The position numbers and the translations under genes were made by a program. The notes under the pieces are model-generated. The model worked only from the letters and a program-made list of their open reading frames with translations. It was not told where the DNA came from and ran no database searches. From a virus: a stretch of 36,986 nt of DNA. Numbering within the stretch: position 1 is the first letter of the stretch; each line of letters begins with the position of its first letter. The stretch covers positions 1-36,986 of the IMG/VR virus record IMGVR_UViG_3300042874_000045; one strand, written 5' to 3'. Of the stretch, positions 30,175-36,986 are shown piece after piece.

Positions 30175-31635
30175 TTAATACCCCGTTATGGCTGATCTTC
30201 CAGTTGACTGAAGGTAACTATATCTTGTATATTCAAATTCTTCCTCTTCTTTGGTTTGAAAATCCTCTTCAAGAACAAGAGAAACTTTTTCCATTCCCAA
30301 GAAAAGTGTAGCAGTTGAATCAAATCTATCATCTTCCTTAGCCTCACCCTTGCCAGTAAAGCTAAGAACTTCAATTCTAAATGGTTCAAACCAACTAGAA
30401 TTAGTATCATACTTCACTAATCCAGAGTTATGATATCTTTGATAAGTTCTTCCACGAACATCTTTAGACTTAACCGGAACTAAGGCCATGATTGGAAGAA
30501 TTTTATTCCGTCTAGCCATTTCTTTTCTAAGTTGTGGCTCTAAGACTAACCATATCGCACCACTTTCTACAAAGAAACATTCAATCTTAGGATAAGTTTC
30601 TGCAATATCAAAAAACGCATCCAGAACCTGAAAAGAATCCATTCTATCTGCAAGGTTATCCTCAATAAAAACACCATCCTCTGTAGTTAAAGAACCAATT
30701 GTGAATGAAGTTTTATTAGCCTGATTCTTAGTCGAAGCAGCAAAATCTACGCCGACAAAATATTTTCTCTTAAGATTAAAATCCTTATCTTCAATAGGCT
30801 TAAACTTCTCAGGATCAAGATATCTATCACCAGAATCAAGTGGTGTATTTAAATATTCCTGTGAATAAACTGAAGAAAGTCCACGGGATTCAAAATCTTT
30901 TTGTAAACTTCTTAAATCTTCCTCTGTCCATCTTCCAGGCCAGAGCAAATTAGAAAAATCAGAATAACTTTTGTGTGCCTTATAAAACAAACCATTCCAA
31001 CTTGGAGACCTTAGAAAGTTTGCAAGCAAAGAATCCTCATGCAAAATAGTTCCATGAACCCGGATTCTACCATTCTTAGCCAAAGCAGGCATTACGGCAC
31101 TGGAGAAATTCTTTGCAAATGTAATTCTTCTCTCAATACTAGCAACTTGCTCATCATCTTCCATGTCATCACAGATAATAAGATCAGGTCTAGTATTATT
31201 CCATAAAGCACCTCGAATTTTCTGCTCCGCACCCATTGCGGTTAGTTTGAAAGTAAAACCAGACTTTTTCCTTACAATAATCTCTGTTTTCTGCTCTACT
31301 TCAAACTCTGCTAGGTCAAATTCTTTCCATAAAATCTCGCCTGGTTGCAGGAAGTTGGTAATATTAGAAAGAAGTTCCTTTGCCTTGGATTCTACAGAGC
31401 TAATAATAATCCCATATCTAGCATCTTCAAACAAGAATGAAGCTAATGGATAAGCGATAGAAAAAGCAGTAGTTTTAGCATGATTTCTTGGTGCGGCACA
31501 AGCTACTTGTTTCAGGTCTGAGGTGTATTTTTTCCAAACTTCCTTATGAAACCCCGGAACTGGAGAAGGAGTATCGTAGTTGGAAGATAAAAACAACCCT
31601 GAAAAAGCTTCTAACAAATCCTCGTTTAACTTCAT
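30175..31635 (-). CDS. terL: terminase large subunit
   Basis: 486 aa behind AGGTGGATTAGT. ATPase: a Walker A-like PRNHAKTTA (49-57, Lys54), Walker B LIICDDMED (152-160), and a coupling motif VHGTI (193-197). Nuclease: YFVGVDFAAS with Asp297, FFVESGAIW, and a late DDRFD acidic cluster. Length and order are those of headful or P22/BPP-1-type large terminases. Pumps DNA into the procapsid through the portal and cuts it. The HAKTT form of Walker A is a known TerL variant. Confidence 0.92.
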   Translation of the reverse strand: MKLNEDLLEAFSGLFLSSNYDTPSPVPGFHKEVWKKYTSDLKQVACAAPRNHAKTTAFSIAYPLASFLFEDARYGIIISSVESKAKELLSNITNFLQPGEILWKEFDLAEFEVEQKTEIIVRKKSGFTFKLTAMGAEQKIRGALWNNTRPDLIICDDMEDDEQVASIERRITFAKNFSSAVMPALAKNGRIRVHGTILHEDSLLANFLRSPSWNGLFYKAHKSYSDFSNLLWPGRWTEEDLRSLQKDFESRGLSSVYSQEYLNTPLDSGDRYLDPEKFKPIEDKDFNLKRKYFVGVDFAASTKNQANKTSFTIGSLTTEDGVFIEDNLADRMDSFQVLDAFFDIAETYPKIECFFVESGAIWLVLEPQLRKEMARRNKILPIMALVPVKSKDVRGRTYQRYHNSGLVKYDTNSSWFEPFRIEVLSFTGKGEAKEDDRFDSTATLFLGMEKVSLVLEEDFQTKEEEEFEYTRYSYLQSTGRSAITGY

Positions 31636-31648
31636 ACTAATCCACCTG

Positions 31649-31987
31649 CTAACTTATGGTAGAACCAGTAAAAACTGCAAGCCTAGACACAATTGCATAA
31701 AGATTATTCAATGTAGTTCTGATTCCAGTAGTTACTTCATATACAACCCCCGGAGTCCCACCAGTTAGAGTAACTGAAACAAAGCCATTAGTAGGACTGT
31801 TAATAACTGGAGTTCCTACTACAGTTAACGTTGGAGTAGTTTCTGCACCAGAAGCTACTGAAATAACAACATCCACTGTTCCACCGGATTCTCCAGGAAC
31901 TAAGGAAGAAGAAAATGGAATAGTATACGTAATAATTTCACTTGGAATCTTAGCTGGAAGATCAAACTTTAACATACTAAGTCCCAT
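31649..31987 (-). CDS. small Ig-like beta virion protein, 112 aa
   Basis: Starts in the stop of the upstream adhesin-like gene (TAATG). Residues 10-90 are beta strands with alternating Thr/Val and a TLTGGTPGVVYEVTTG stretch, like Ig-like or fibronectin-like domains that decorate phage tails. The last 20 residues are a helix (TTLNNLYAIVSRLAVF). Probably a fibre component or fibre chaperone. There is a second Met at codon 5 with no better site. Confidence 0.6.
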   Translation of the reverse strand: MGLSMLKFDLPAKIPSEIITYTIPFSSSLVPGESGGTVDVVISVASGAETTPTLTVVGTPVINSPTNGFVSVTLTGGTPGVVYEVTTGIRTTLNNLYAIVSRLAVFTGSTIS

Positions 31988-32445
31988 TAAGAGAAGTTCT
32001 TGTTCAGATTTACTAGAAAATTAACTCCACCGGTTAGTGTAGTTAGTTCTAGCAAATCAACAGCATTAGCAGTTGTAGAAACTGATCCAACTACACCATT
32101 TGGCCAATCAAATAAAGCAGGCCAAGATACTGTTCTGACTGTAGTGTCTTGTTTAATTTGAATCTGTATCTTCAGACCAGCAGGAACGTTAGTAAAAGTC
32201 CAGCTAGTAACATTCTCAGTAAGCTGTAAAGTATAAAAGTTTCCCAGAGAACAATCTACAGTAACAGTTCCAGCACTACTTGAAATAGTAGTAACAGTTC
32301 CACCAATAGTTCTTTCTAGTAATTTCCATAACAAAGAACCTGTGATCTTAAAACTATCACCAACATTATCTTGAAGTTCAAAAACAGCATTTGCATCCGC
32401 AGTAGTAGCAACTAAAGGTAATGCACTAATAGTTACGTCCGTCAT
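31987..32445 (-). CDS. tail-fibre adhesin-like protein, 152 aa
   Basis: The C-terminal 110 residues follow a beta pattern common to podoviral fibre tips: AGTVTVDCSLGNFYTLQLTEN, WTFTNVPAGLKIQIQIKQD, VSWPALFDWPNG, and DLLELTTLTGG. The N-terminus (TISALPLVATT) resembles a short phage fibre docking segment. It overlaps the preceding 419-aa gene by 20 bases. Likely attached to the tail and involved in host contact. Confidence 0.65.
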   Translation of the reverse strand: MTDVTISALPLVATTADANAVFELQDNVGDSFKITGSLLWKLLERTIGGTVTTISSSAGTVTVDCSLGNFYTLQLTENVTSWTFTNVPAGLKIQIQIKQDTTVRTVSWPALFDWPNGVVGSVSTTANAVDLLELTTLTGGVNFLVNLNKNFS

Positions 32446-33685
32446 ATTCCTGATCCTCTAAGATTCTTCTTGAACCATTTCCAGTAACTCTTGTTGCTCC
32501 CGTAGAGGTTATCCGAACAATTGGAATACCTTGTGGATAATCCTGTAAACCTACTGCTAGCTGGATTCTGTTTTTGTTAGAAAATCCAAGCTGCAAACAT
32601 TCTCCAGTTGCAACTAATGGATCAACTGCTGTTTGTGAACCTTGCAATTCATGCAAGGTCATTTTAGCATTAAGATAATTGATAAAAAATCCAGGTTTGA
32701 ACTTAAAATAAAAAGTACTAACAGCACTTCCTAGATTAGTTCCATTAACTGTAAGAGTAAAAGCTCCACCAGCAGACCGGGAAATGGTTACGTTAAATAG
32801 TGAATTAAGTGGAAAACTTCCCGGAATAGCATAAGAAACAGTCTCATAAGCAACCCCAAGAGTATATCTAGTTAATGACCAATTAAAGCTGCTTTGCGAG
32901 AAGAATAATCCATTAAATCCTTCATCTGCCGGCAGAAAGAAACCGATATGCGTATCATTAGTGCTGAGACTAATATCCAAATCCCAAGCAGAACCTGTAG
33001 CGAAATATCCCCATTTATCCCAACTTACAAGATCAGAACTTCCAACTGTGTTTAGGATAGAAAAATCAGAATTAACTGAATCATATTGAAAACTAGGACT
33101 TCCACTTATGGTATGATAATCAATAGAAAGTGGCTCAGTTATAAAGTCTTCAATCAAAGTTCCAGCAAAAGCAGGATTTCGTTCAATGGTAAATCTATCT
33201 GATTGATCCCTATAATAAAGAACTCCAGCCTTAGTGTAAAATAGAACAATACTACTCTGAGCAATGTTCCAGTATTTAGTTTTATCCAGAAAAATCTGTG
33301 GTCTGTGTGAATCAGTTCCAAAACTAAGTAAACTATACCCAGGAATAGTTGTATCAAACCAATAGAGTTTTGCTATATTATCCTGCTCAAAACTTAACGC
33401 CCATGTTCCATTTTGATCAAAAGAAAGTGAGACATTAATAATATTTAGCCCAGAATAGATAAGAGTTTCTGGATAACTAGCTGAACTTAGATAGACATAA
33501 CTATTTCCATTGAGTGTTCTGAATAAATTAACTCTCCAGATTTGATATTCCAAACCTTGACTTGGATCATTTAGTGCAACTGGACCAAGAGACTCAGAGA
33601 AAAGTTGAACAGGATCTTTATTCCTTGGATCAAGTAACTGACCAAGCACAGGCTCGCTGGAGAATTGATAATTAGGTAAGCTCAT
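32426..33685 (-). CDS. tail-fibre or appendage protein, 419 aa
   Basis: Starts over the stop of the upstream gene (ATGA). Almost entirely beta. Residues 80-190 contain repeated strands with FDQNGTWALSFEQDN and KLYWFD, like propeller-type fibre proteins. Residues 205-345 look like a lectin/laminin-G-type sandwich (a WDLDISLSTND strand and a GGAFTLTVNGTNLG turn). The C-terminus is short and basic. Probably a host-surface-binding appendage. Exact fold unverified. Confidence 0.6.
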   Translation of the reverse strand: MSLPNYQFSSEPVLGQLLDPRNKDPVQLFSESLGPVALNDPSQGLEYQIWRVNLFRTLNGNSYVYLSSASYPETLIYSGLNIINVSLSFDQNGTWALSFEQDNIAKLYWFDTTIPGYSLLSFGTDSHRPQIFLDKTKYWNIAQSSIVLFYTKAGVLYYRDQSDRFTIERNPAFAGTLIEDFITEPLSIDYHTISGSPSFQYDSVNSDFSILNTVGSSDLVSWDKWGYFATGSAWDLDISLSTNDTHIGFFLPADEGFNGLFFSQSSFNWSLTRYTLGVAYETVSYAIPGSFPLNSLFNVTISRSAGGAFTLTVNGTNLGSAVSTFYFKFKPGFFINYLNAKMTLHELQGSQTAVDPLVATGECLQLGFSNKNRIQLAVGLQDYPQGIPIVRITSTGATRVTGNGSRRILEDQEYDGRNY

Positions 33686-34581
33686 GGATATCTATTCCAA
33701 GTTACCTGGAATTGGATGGAAAGAGTATTTGTTGTATTTTTAGGGATATTGGCAGCAAATAAAATCCCAAAAACTCCCCAGCCTAAGGGTAAACGAATGA
33801 GATTAAAAGCTGATCCAGCGCCGGATCCAAAGTTTATATTACCAATTTGAGAATATGTTCCATTAGTATAAGTATTTGCAGTTATTGCAGAACTAGTTTG
33901 GGTAGAAGTTCCTGTTATATTTCCTCCCGCAGTTGCAGGGAGGGAGCCGGAAGAGTAAGAATTTGCTGTATAGAAATTATCTCTAATAATAGTCACACTA
34001 TTAAAAGTAAACCAATTAGTGGAAGAAAATTCAATAGCTCTAATCGTATAGTTATATGGAATAGCCGCTAGTGTTAAGGTTCCGGTAGAATCTGTTAATG
34101 TATAATAGTTTCTAAACGAATAAGTAAGCACCAGAGATTCTGTGGATAAAACTGTAATAGTAGTAGGATTACCACTGGCATCTTTGATTAAAGCATGGGT
34201 AAGTAGTGTAGTATTATCATAAGCACTAATAACACCTACTTCTGCTAAAACTCCCGTTGCATGGCCTATGTTGAAGGTGTATTTATATAGAACTTCCCCA
34301 TAAGGTGGACTGGCTGAAGGATACCCGGTTGTACTAATCACAGTGGTAGAGTCACTTAAACTACCTGCAGGTGCTGTTAAAGAAGTATCAGTAATTGCCG
34401 GAGGGGTATTTCCGGTTCCTACCCTAGCCCTTGTGTTATCTAGAGTTTTAGTGGCCACAAAATCCAACCCACCATTAACTATCAGATTAGGAATCCAGTC
34501 AGTTTCTTCCTTAATAGTCCCATCAGAGTTCTTAACAGTAAGCTTAAACTTACCGACTAAGCCAAAGTTTAGACCTAACAT
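33682..34581 (-). CDS. tail-fibre/virion beta protein, 299 aa
   Basis: ATG behind TTGAGGTATTT. The N-terminus (GKFKLTVKNSDGTIKEETDW, then NLIVNGGLDF and RVGTGNTPPA) is a known opening of phage tail-appendage proteins. The rest is Thr/Ser/Gly-rich beta structure with a low-complexity ITGTSTQTSSAITANTYTNG. Likely part of the fibre complex with the neighbouring genes. No catalytic residues seen. Confidence 0.62.
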   Translation of the reverse strand: MLGLNFGLVGKFKLTVKNSDGTIKEETDWIPNLIVNGGLDFVATKTLDNTRARVGTGNTPPAITDTSLTAPAGSLSDSTTVISTTGYPSASPPYGEVLYKYTFNIGHATGVLAEVGVISAYDNTTLLTHALIKDASGNPTTITVLSTESLVLTYSFRNYYTLTDSTGTLTLAAIPYNYTIRAIEFSSTNWFTFNSVTIIRDNFYTANSYSSGSLPATAGGNITGTSTQTSSAITANTYTNGTYSQIGNINFGSGAGSAFNLIRLPLGWGVFGILFAANIPKNTTNTLSIQFQVTWNRYP

Positions 34582-34592
34582 AAATACCTCAA

Positions 34593-35303
34593 TTAAGCCA
34601 ATGTTCCAGAAACAAGAGTCACACCTGTTAGCTTGAAGAAATCCTCTGGATACTGTGTAAACTGAATTACAACAGTTGTCAGAGAACCTGAGACTAGATT
34701 AACTTGAGTAATGGTATAGAAATCTTCTGGATACTGGGTGAAAGTTTTGATTATAGAATCCAAAGAACCACTTGGCAGAGTTATTCCGGTAAGCTTAAAG
34801 AAATCCTCAGGGAATTGAGTAAACGTCTGAACTACATCTCTCAGTTCACCAGAAGTAAGTGTTAGTGTAGTTAGTTCAAAGAAACCGGTTGGAACTTCTA
34901 AGAAATCTCCATCAAGATTATTAACAGAAACCAGTCTAAAATCAGCTTCATCAAAGATAGGATAAATCTGACTAGTGAAATAAGTAGCAAGAAGTGGTGG
35001 ATTGAATTGGGTTCCCGGAACTATTAGAAGTAGTTTAGTTTCTTCAATCTCATTTCCGAGAGAAGTAACCGCAGAGAGTTGGAACTGGTAAACTTTTCCC
35101 GGAATTCCTTTCTGAACTCTTTGCCAGACTGTTTTACCATCTTCTGAGATAATGGTAGTGCCTAATAAAACTTTTTCTGAATCACCAGTTCCTATTTTAA
35201 CTGAACCATCTACGGTTGCTGTTCTGATTATCTCACTTGGAAGAAGTTTAGGCTTAAACTGGAATTCTAACCGGTAAACTTCTGCTGGAGTTTTTGGAAT
35301 CAT
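34593..35303 (-). CDS. appendage protein with 27-residue tandem repeats, 236 aa
   Basis: ATG behind GGAGATAAA. The N-terminal 95 residues are an Ig-like/beta part with VDGSVKIGTGDSEKVLLGTTI and GIPGKVYQFQLSAVTSLG, resembling the domain seen in phage baseplate or fibre proteins. Residues 141-236 are three full copies and one partial copy of a repeat centred on LTGITLPSGSL and FTQYPEDF. Probably elongates an appendage by repeat number. First of the fibre cluster; a tract of GGTTAAA-like DNA repeats lies just upstream. Confidence 0.65.
   Translation of the reverse strand: MIPKTPAEVYRLEFQFKPKLLPSEIIRTATVDGSVKIGTGDSEKVLLGTTIISEDGKTVWQRVQKGIPGKVYQFQLSAVTSLGNEIEETKLLLIVPGTQFNPPLLATYFTSQIYPIFDEADFRLVSVNNLDGDFLEVPTGFFELTTLTLTSGELRDVVQTFTQFPEDFFKLTGITLPSGSLDSIIKTFTQYPEDFYTITQVNLVSGSLTTVVIQFTQYPEDFFKLTGVTLVSGTLA
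34596..34883 (-). repeat. 81-bp coding tandem repeats (3.5 copies)
   Basis: The end of the 236-aa gene encodes 27-residue units at residues 141-167, 168-194 and 195-221, plus a 15-residue partial unit at 222-236. Each unit starts FF or FY, contains SG-x-L, and ends FTQ(F/Y)PED. DNA copies are diverged, so the repeat is old rather than a fresh duplication. Confidence 0.85.
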
Positions 35304-35324
35304 TTTATCTCCAGTTCAGTCTTT

Positions 35325-35356
35325 GGTTAAAGGTAAGGTTAGCGGTTAAAGGTTAA
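35325..35356 (+). repeat. GGTTAAA-like tandem repeats in the intergenic gap
   Basis: Reading the plus strand: GGTTAAA, GGTAA, GGTTAGC, GGTTAAA, GGTTAA in tandem, in the gap between the 49-aa basic protein gene and the 236-aa fibre gene. These match the 7-mer family at 36844-36906 (GGTTAAC on the minus strand) in opposite orientation. Possible protein-binding or regulatory array for the fibre genes. Confidence 0.6.
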
Positions 35357-35502
35357 TACTTAATATTTACCTTAGGAAGTTTCTTTCCCTGAGCCAAATT
35401 TTGCTGAAGCCTCATATTTCCTGTATTAGGCCCAGAGGTTTTCTGGTTGTTTTTATTATTCTCACCCTTACTCATCTTGCTCATCTTGCTGGACTTCTTC
35501 AT
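35353..35502 (-). CDS. small basic protein, 49 aa
   Basis: The ATG is nine bases after AAGGAG and lies inside the end of the TerS-like gene in another frame. The product is highly basic, rich in Lys, Asn and Ser (KKSSKMSKMSKGENNKNNQK), then SGPNTGNMRLQQNLAQGKKLP. Such small basic proteins often sit beside terminase genes. A longer version of the frame (from 35706) is just antisense-free overlap of the TerS-like gene and has no ribosome binding site. Function unknown, possibly nucleic-acid binding. Confidence 0.6.
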   Translation of the reverse strand: MKKSSKMSKMSKGENNKNNQKTSGPNTGNMRLQQNLAQGKKLPKVNIKY

Positions 35503-36109
35503 GTTCCAGAACTCCTTGAGTTTGTTGAAAGTATTTATTACGAACAGAAATAATCCTATCTGCCAAACTTTTAAGATTATCCTCAGAACTAATGGAGTTA
35601 TTTTGAACATTAACTGAAACAGAAACACCAGTGTTCTGAGAAAGTTTCCTAGTAGCTTCCATCTGAAGCCTAGCAGCAGAAAGGCGAATCTTTGGATCAT
35701 CACCATTTAGAGAATCTTCAATAGCTTGGACACTTTTGATGAATAAAGTTTCTAGCTTAAGAGAAGTTCCTTCTAGGTATTTAGAAATCTCAGCTTGGAC
35801 TAATGGTTGTCTGGAAAGCATGGAAACATAGACCGGATGAACTCCGAGTGCTGCGGCTATGTCTTTGTGTTTCATATTTTGTAAAAGTAACTGGATTACT
35901 CTATAATGAAGTGGTCTTAGTTTTTTAAGAAGCCAAGGTTTCTTTTCTTTTTGTTCTTGTTCTTTGTAACTAGTTTCCTTATAACCATGTTCCAGTGCCA
36001 AGAGTTCAATGGATGAATTACTTTGATTAATTTCCTCTAAGTCCAGATCAAGGTCACTGGATTCTTGGGTTTGAATTTGAAGTTCTTTCAATTCTTTCAT
36101 TGAATTCAT
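35468..36109 (-). CDS. terminase small subunit-like protein
   Basis: 213 aa behind AAAGGAATTACT. After an acidic N-terminus of about 60 residues there is an HTH at about 65-100 (HYRVIQLLLQNMKHKDIAAALGVHPVYVSMLS), followed by a helical oligomerisation region (YLEGTSLKLETLFIKSVQAIEDSL and IRLSAARLQMEA) and an acidic Gln-rich tail. This layout matches phage TerS proteins that recognise the packaging site. It is separated from TerL by six appendage and small genes, which is unusual. An alternative is a general HTH regulator. Confidence 0.7.
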   Translation of the reverse strand: MNSMKELKELQIQTQESSDLDLDLEEINQSNSSIELLALEHGYKETSYKEQEQKEKKPWLLKKLRPLHYRVIQLLLQNMKHKDIAAALGVHPVYVSMLSRQPLVQAEISKYLEGTSLKLETLFIKSVQAIEDSLNGDDPKIRLSAARLQMEATRKLSQNTGVSVSVNVQNNSISSEDNLKSLADRIISVRNKYFQQTQGVLEHEEVQQDEQDE

Positions 36110-36147
36110 AGTAATTCCTTTCTCTTGGCTGAGGCTTGAGATATTAC

Positions 36148-36381
36148 TTATTCCTGATCAATTGCATCTAGTAAATCTTGTGGTCTGTTCTTTAATCGTT
36201 CTGCAAGAGAACGTTTTCTTGCGGGGATTGTAATAGTATCTGCATTTGTGTTTCTATTAGTCACTTGGGTTTTGTTCTTAGAATTCCCAGGACTAGAATT
36301 TGCTGAGTTATTTTTCTTGTCAGCAGCAGCTTTCTTCTTGCTAGAATCTTCATTACCATAAAAGAGTCCAAGAATATCCAT
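36148..36381 (-). CDS. low-complexity basic protein, 77 aa
   Basis: ATG behind GTGGAGAACTAAG. A run of Lys, Asn and Ser (residues 13-45) is probably disordered, followed by PARKRSLAERLKNRPQDLLDAID, a basic helix that could bind nucleic acid or a partner. It lies upstream of the TerS-like gene. Family not recognised; position suggests a packaging accessory. Confidence 0.55.
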   Translation of the reverse strand: MDILGLFYGNEDSSKKKAAADKKNNSANSSPGNSKNKTQVTNRNTNADTITIPARKRSLAERLKNRPQDLLDAIDQE

Positions 36382-36382
36382 C

Positions 36383-36490
36383 TTAGTTCTCCACTGGGAT
36401 TAGTTTAACAGGAAAGGTTCTCAAGAACTCAAGTTGAGCTTGAGAGAGTAAACGAAAACAAGGTAAGGAACTGGATTTGTTTTGTAACAT
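36383..36490 (-). CDS. small protein, 35 aa
   Basis: A short frame between two annotated genes, with AGGAGAATACC before the ATG and a stop two bases before the next gene. The product is mildly hydrophobic, with CFRLLSQAQLEFLRTFPVKL, possibly an amphipathic helix. The good ribosome binding site and tight packing support it, but the size leaves doubt. Confidence 0.5.
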   Translation of the reverse strand: MLQNKSSSLPCFRLLSQAQLEFLRTFPVKLIPVEN

Positions 36491-36506
36491 GGTATTCTCC
36501 TGGTTA

Positions 36507-36770
36507 TTAATCTTCACCTTCTGCTAGGTGAGGCTTTAACACACGGGCTTTTAATACTTCAATTGCACCTAAGGTTGCTATGATTTTATCTGTTCTATGC
36601 AAGACTACATAGTCTTGTAAAGAGGAACTGTAAAATATCCCAACTCCCCGTGTCAGGGTTCCTTCTTTTGCTTGCTTAAGAAGTTCTTCTAAGGCTGAGA
36701 TTAAGAATTTATTCGGACCGCCACACTTTAGAACTTTTACAGTAGAGTCTGGTGTTTCTTTTCTACCCAT
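36507..36770 (-). CDS. first gene of the leftward unit, 87 aa
   Basis: A mixed alpha/beta protein with FLISALEELLKQAKEG, YVVLHRTDKIIATLGAIEVL and a basic end. The ATG has no good Shine-Dalgarno close by (only GCCCTGAA), so it may be translated from a leaderless-like or weak start, or the start may differ. It is the first gene read leftwards from the control region. Family not recognised. Confidence 0.6.
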   Translation of the reverse strand: MGRKETPDSTVKVLKCGGPNKFLISALEELLKQAKEGTLTRGVGIFYSSSLQDYVVLHRTDKIIATLGAIEVLKARVLKPHLAEGED

Positions 36771-36843
36771 TTCAGGGCTGGATGTTCTGGGATCTTTGTG
36801 TATTCTTTCTTTCCTTTTTAACTAGTTGCTGGAACCTTTAACT

Positions 36844-36906
36844 GGTAACCCTGAACCCTGAACCGTTAACCGTTAACCGTTAACCGTTAACCGTTAACCG
36901 TTAACC
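36844..36906 (+). repeat. 7-bp GTTAACC tandem array (iteron-like)
   Basis: Six perfect head-to-tail GTTAACC copies (36865-36906) preceded by two CTGAACC copies (36851-36864) and one GGTAACC. GTTAAC is palindromic, so the array reads similarly on both strands. It lies in the divergent intergenic region. A 7-bp period is not a helical turn multiple, so it may be a melting element or protein-coated array. Confidence 0.85.
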
Positions 36907-36970
36907 TGAGACAAAACTCCGCTGACCAATAGCTTAGCAGAACTGAAAGGGCAAGACAAGAAGGAAAACT

Positions 36971-36986
36971 ATGGCTACCTTGACCG
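36971..36986 (+). CDS. start of a small frame running off the window end
   Basis: ATG follows AAGGAAAACT. Five codons and one base are visible before the end. If the window is circular, the frame continues to a stop at 54-56, giving a proline-rich 23-residue peptide. Too short to be sure; its main value is as support that the ends join. Confidence 0.3.

Larger units (their letters stand above)
36771..36986. promoter_or_regulatory. divergent control region (right part)
   Basis: Gene-free except for the partial frame at its end. With bases 1-156 it separates the two transcription units, so it should hold the divergent promoters and possibly the replication origin. It contains the 7-bp repeat tract and CTGACCAA (36922-36929), which is the reverse complement of TTGGTCAG at 30-37, an 8-bp inverted pair about 94 bases apart if the ends are joined. 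No strong sigma-70 promoter could be read by eye. Confidence 0.5.

Noticed and set aside
31649-35303. Diversity-generating retroelement targeting the fibre genes
   Set aside because: No reverse transcriptase gene and no template repeat/variable repeat pair found near the fibre genes.
35353-35706. 117-residue frame overlapping the TerS-like gene
   Set aside because: No ribosome binding site and a shadow-like first half; only the last 49 codons from 35502 have a good start site.
36844-36906. CRISPR array or telomere-like repeat
   Set aside because: The repeats are 7 bp with no spacers, so not CRISPR; there is no sign of a covalently closed or protein-capped end.
36980-36986. TTGACC as a -35 box paired with TATAAT at 12-17
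   Set aside because: Spacing would be about 12 bases across the junction, too short for a normal sigma-70 promoter.

Overview
The window looks like an essentially complete genome of a short-tailed (podovirus-like), apparently strictly lytic phage of a Gram-negative bacterium. It is AT-rich and densely packed, with many ATGA/TAATG stop-start overlaps and AGGAG-type ribosome binding sites. No integrase, rRNA or CRISPR array is visible. The head-to-tail parts (P22-like portal, gp4-like adaptor, gp10-like beta-rich protein, no tape measure, sheath or tail-tube gene) point to a podovirus. An Rz/Rz1 spanin pair, in which Rz1 is an outer-membrane lipoprotein, points to a Gram-negative host. A 23-codon reading frame starts in the last 16 bases and would close 56 bases into the other end if the ends are joined, so the sequence is probably a circularly closed or permuted contig.

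Layout: two divergent transcription units leave a control region at the window ends (about 36771-36986 plus 1-156), which carries six perfect copies of a 7-bp repeat. They converge on a bidirectional terminator at 12452-12497. The plus-strand unit (about 157-12434) holds small early genes (a ribbon-helix-helix candidate and several zinc-ribbon peptides), tRNA-Leu(UAA), ATP-dependent DNA ligase, a Cas4/RecB-like nuclease, a Sak4-like RecA-fold ATPase and a DUF669-like ssDNA-binding protein. A strong terminator follows, then an XRE regulator, tRNA-Arg(UCU), a very acidic protein, and a ParB protein fused to what looks like a dead methyltransferase. The unit ends with a family A DNA polymerase split into two genes, a DUF3987 helicase-like ATPase, and the spanins.

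The minus-strand unit (36770 down to 12514) holds packaging and virion genes. In transcription order these are: small early-late genes, a TerS-like protein, fibre or adhesin genes including a 27-residue repeat protein, TerL, a Ser/Asn-rich protein, and the portal. Next come a GroES-like co-chaperonin, scaffold, decoration protein, major capsid protein, adaptor, gp10-like protein, two small membrane proteins, a GNAT acetyltransferase, internal/ejection proteins, and a 1729-residue ejection protein. The unit ends with a zinc protein, muramidase endolysin and holin.

The most striking feature is inside the 1729-residue ejection protein. After an N-terminal lytic transglycosylase domain it contains, at about residues 805-975, a stretch that reads as an ECF-type sigma factor (regions 2 and 4). 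This stretch is bracketed by two related Gly/Ala-rich hydrophobic hairpins. No phage RNA polymerase is encoded. A sigma factor carried in the virion and ejected with the DNA could direct host RNA polymerase to phage promoters at the start of infection, analogous in logic to the N4 virion RNA polymerase. This is inferred from sequence pattern only and needs profile searches and structure prediction.
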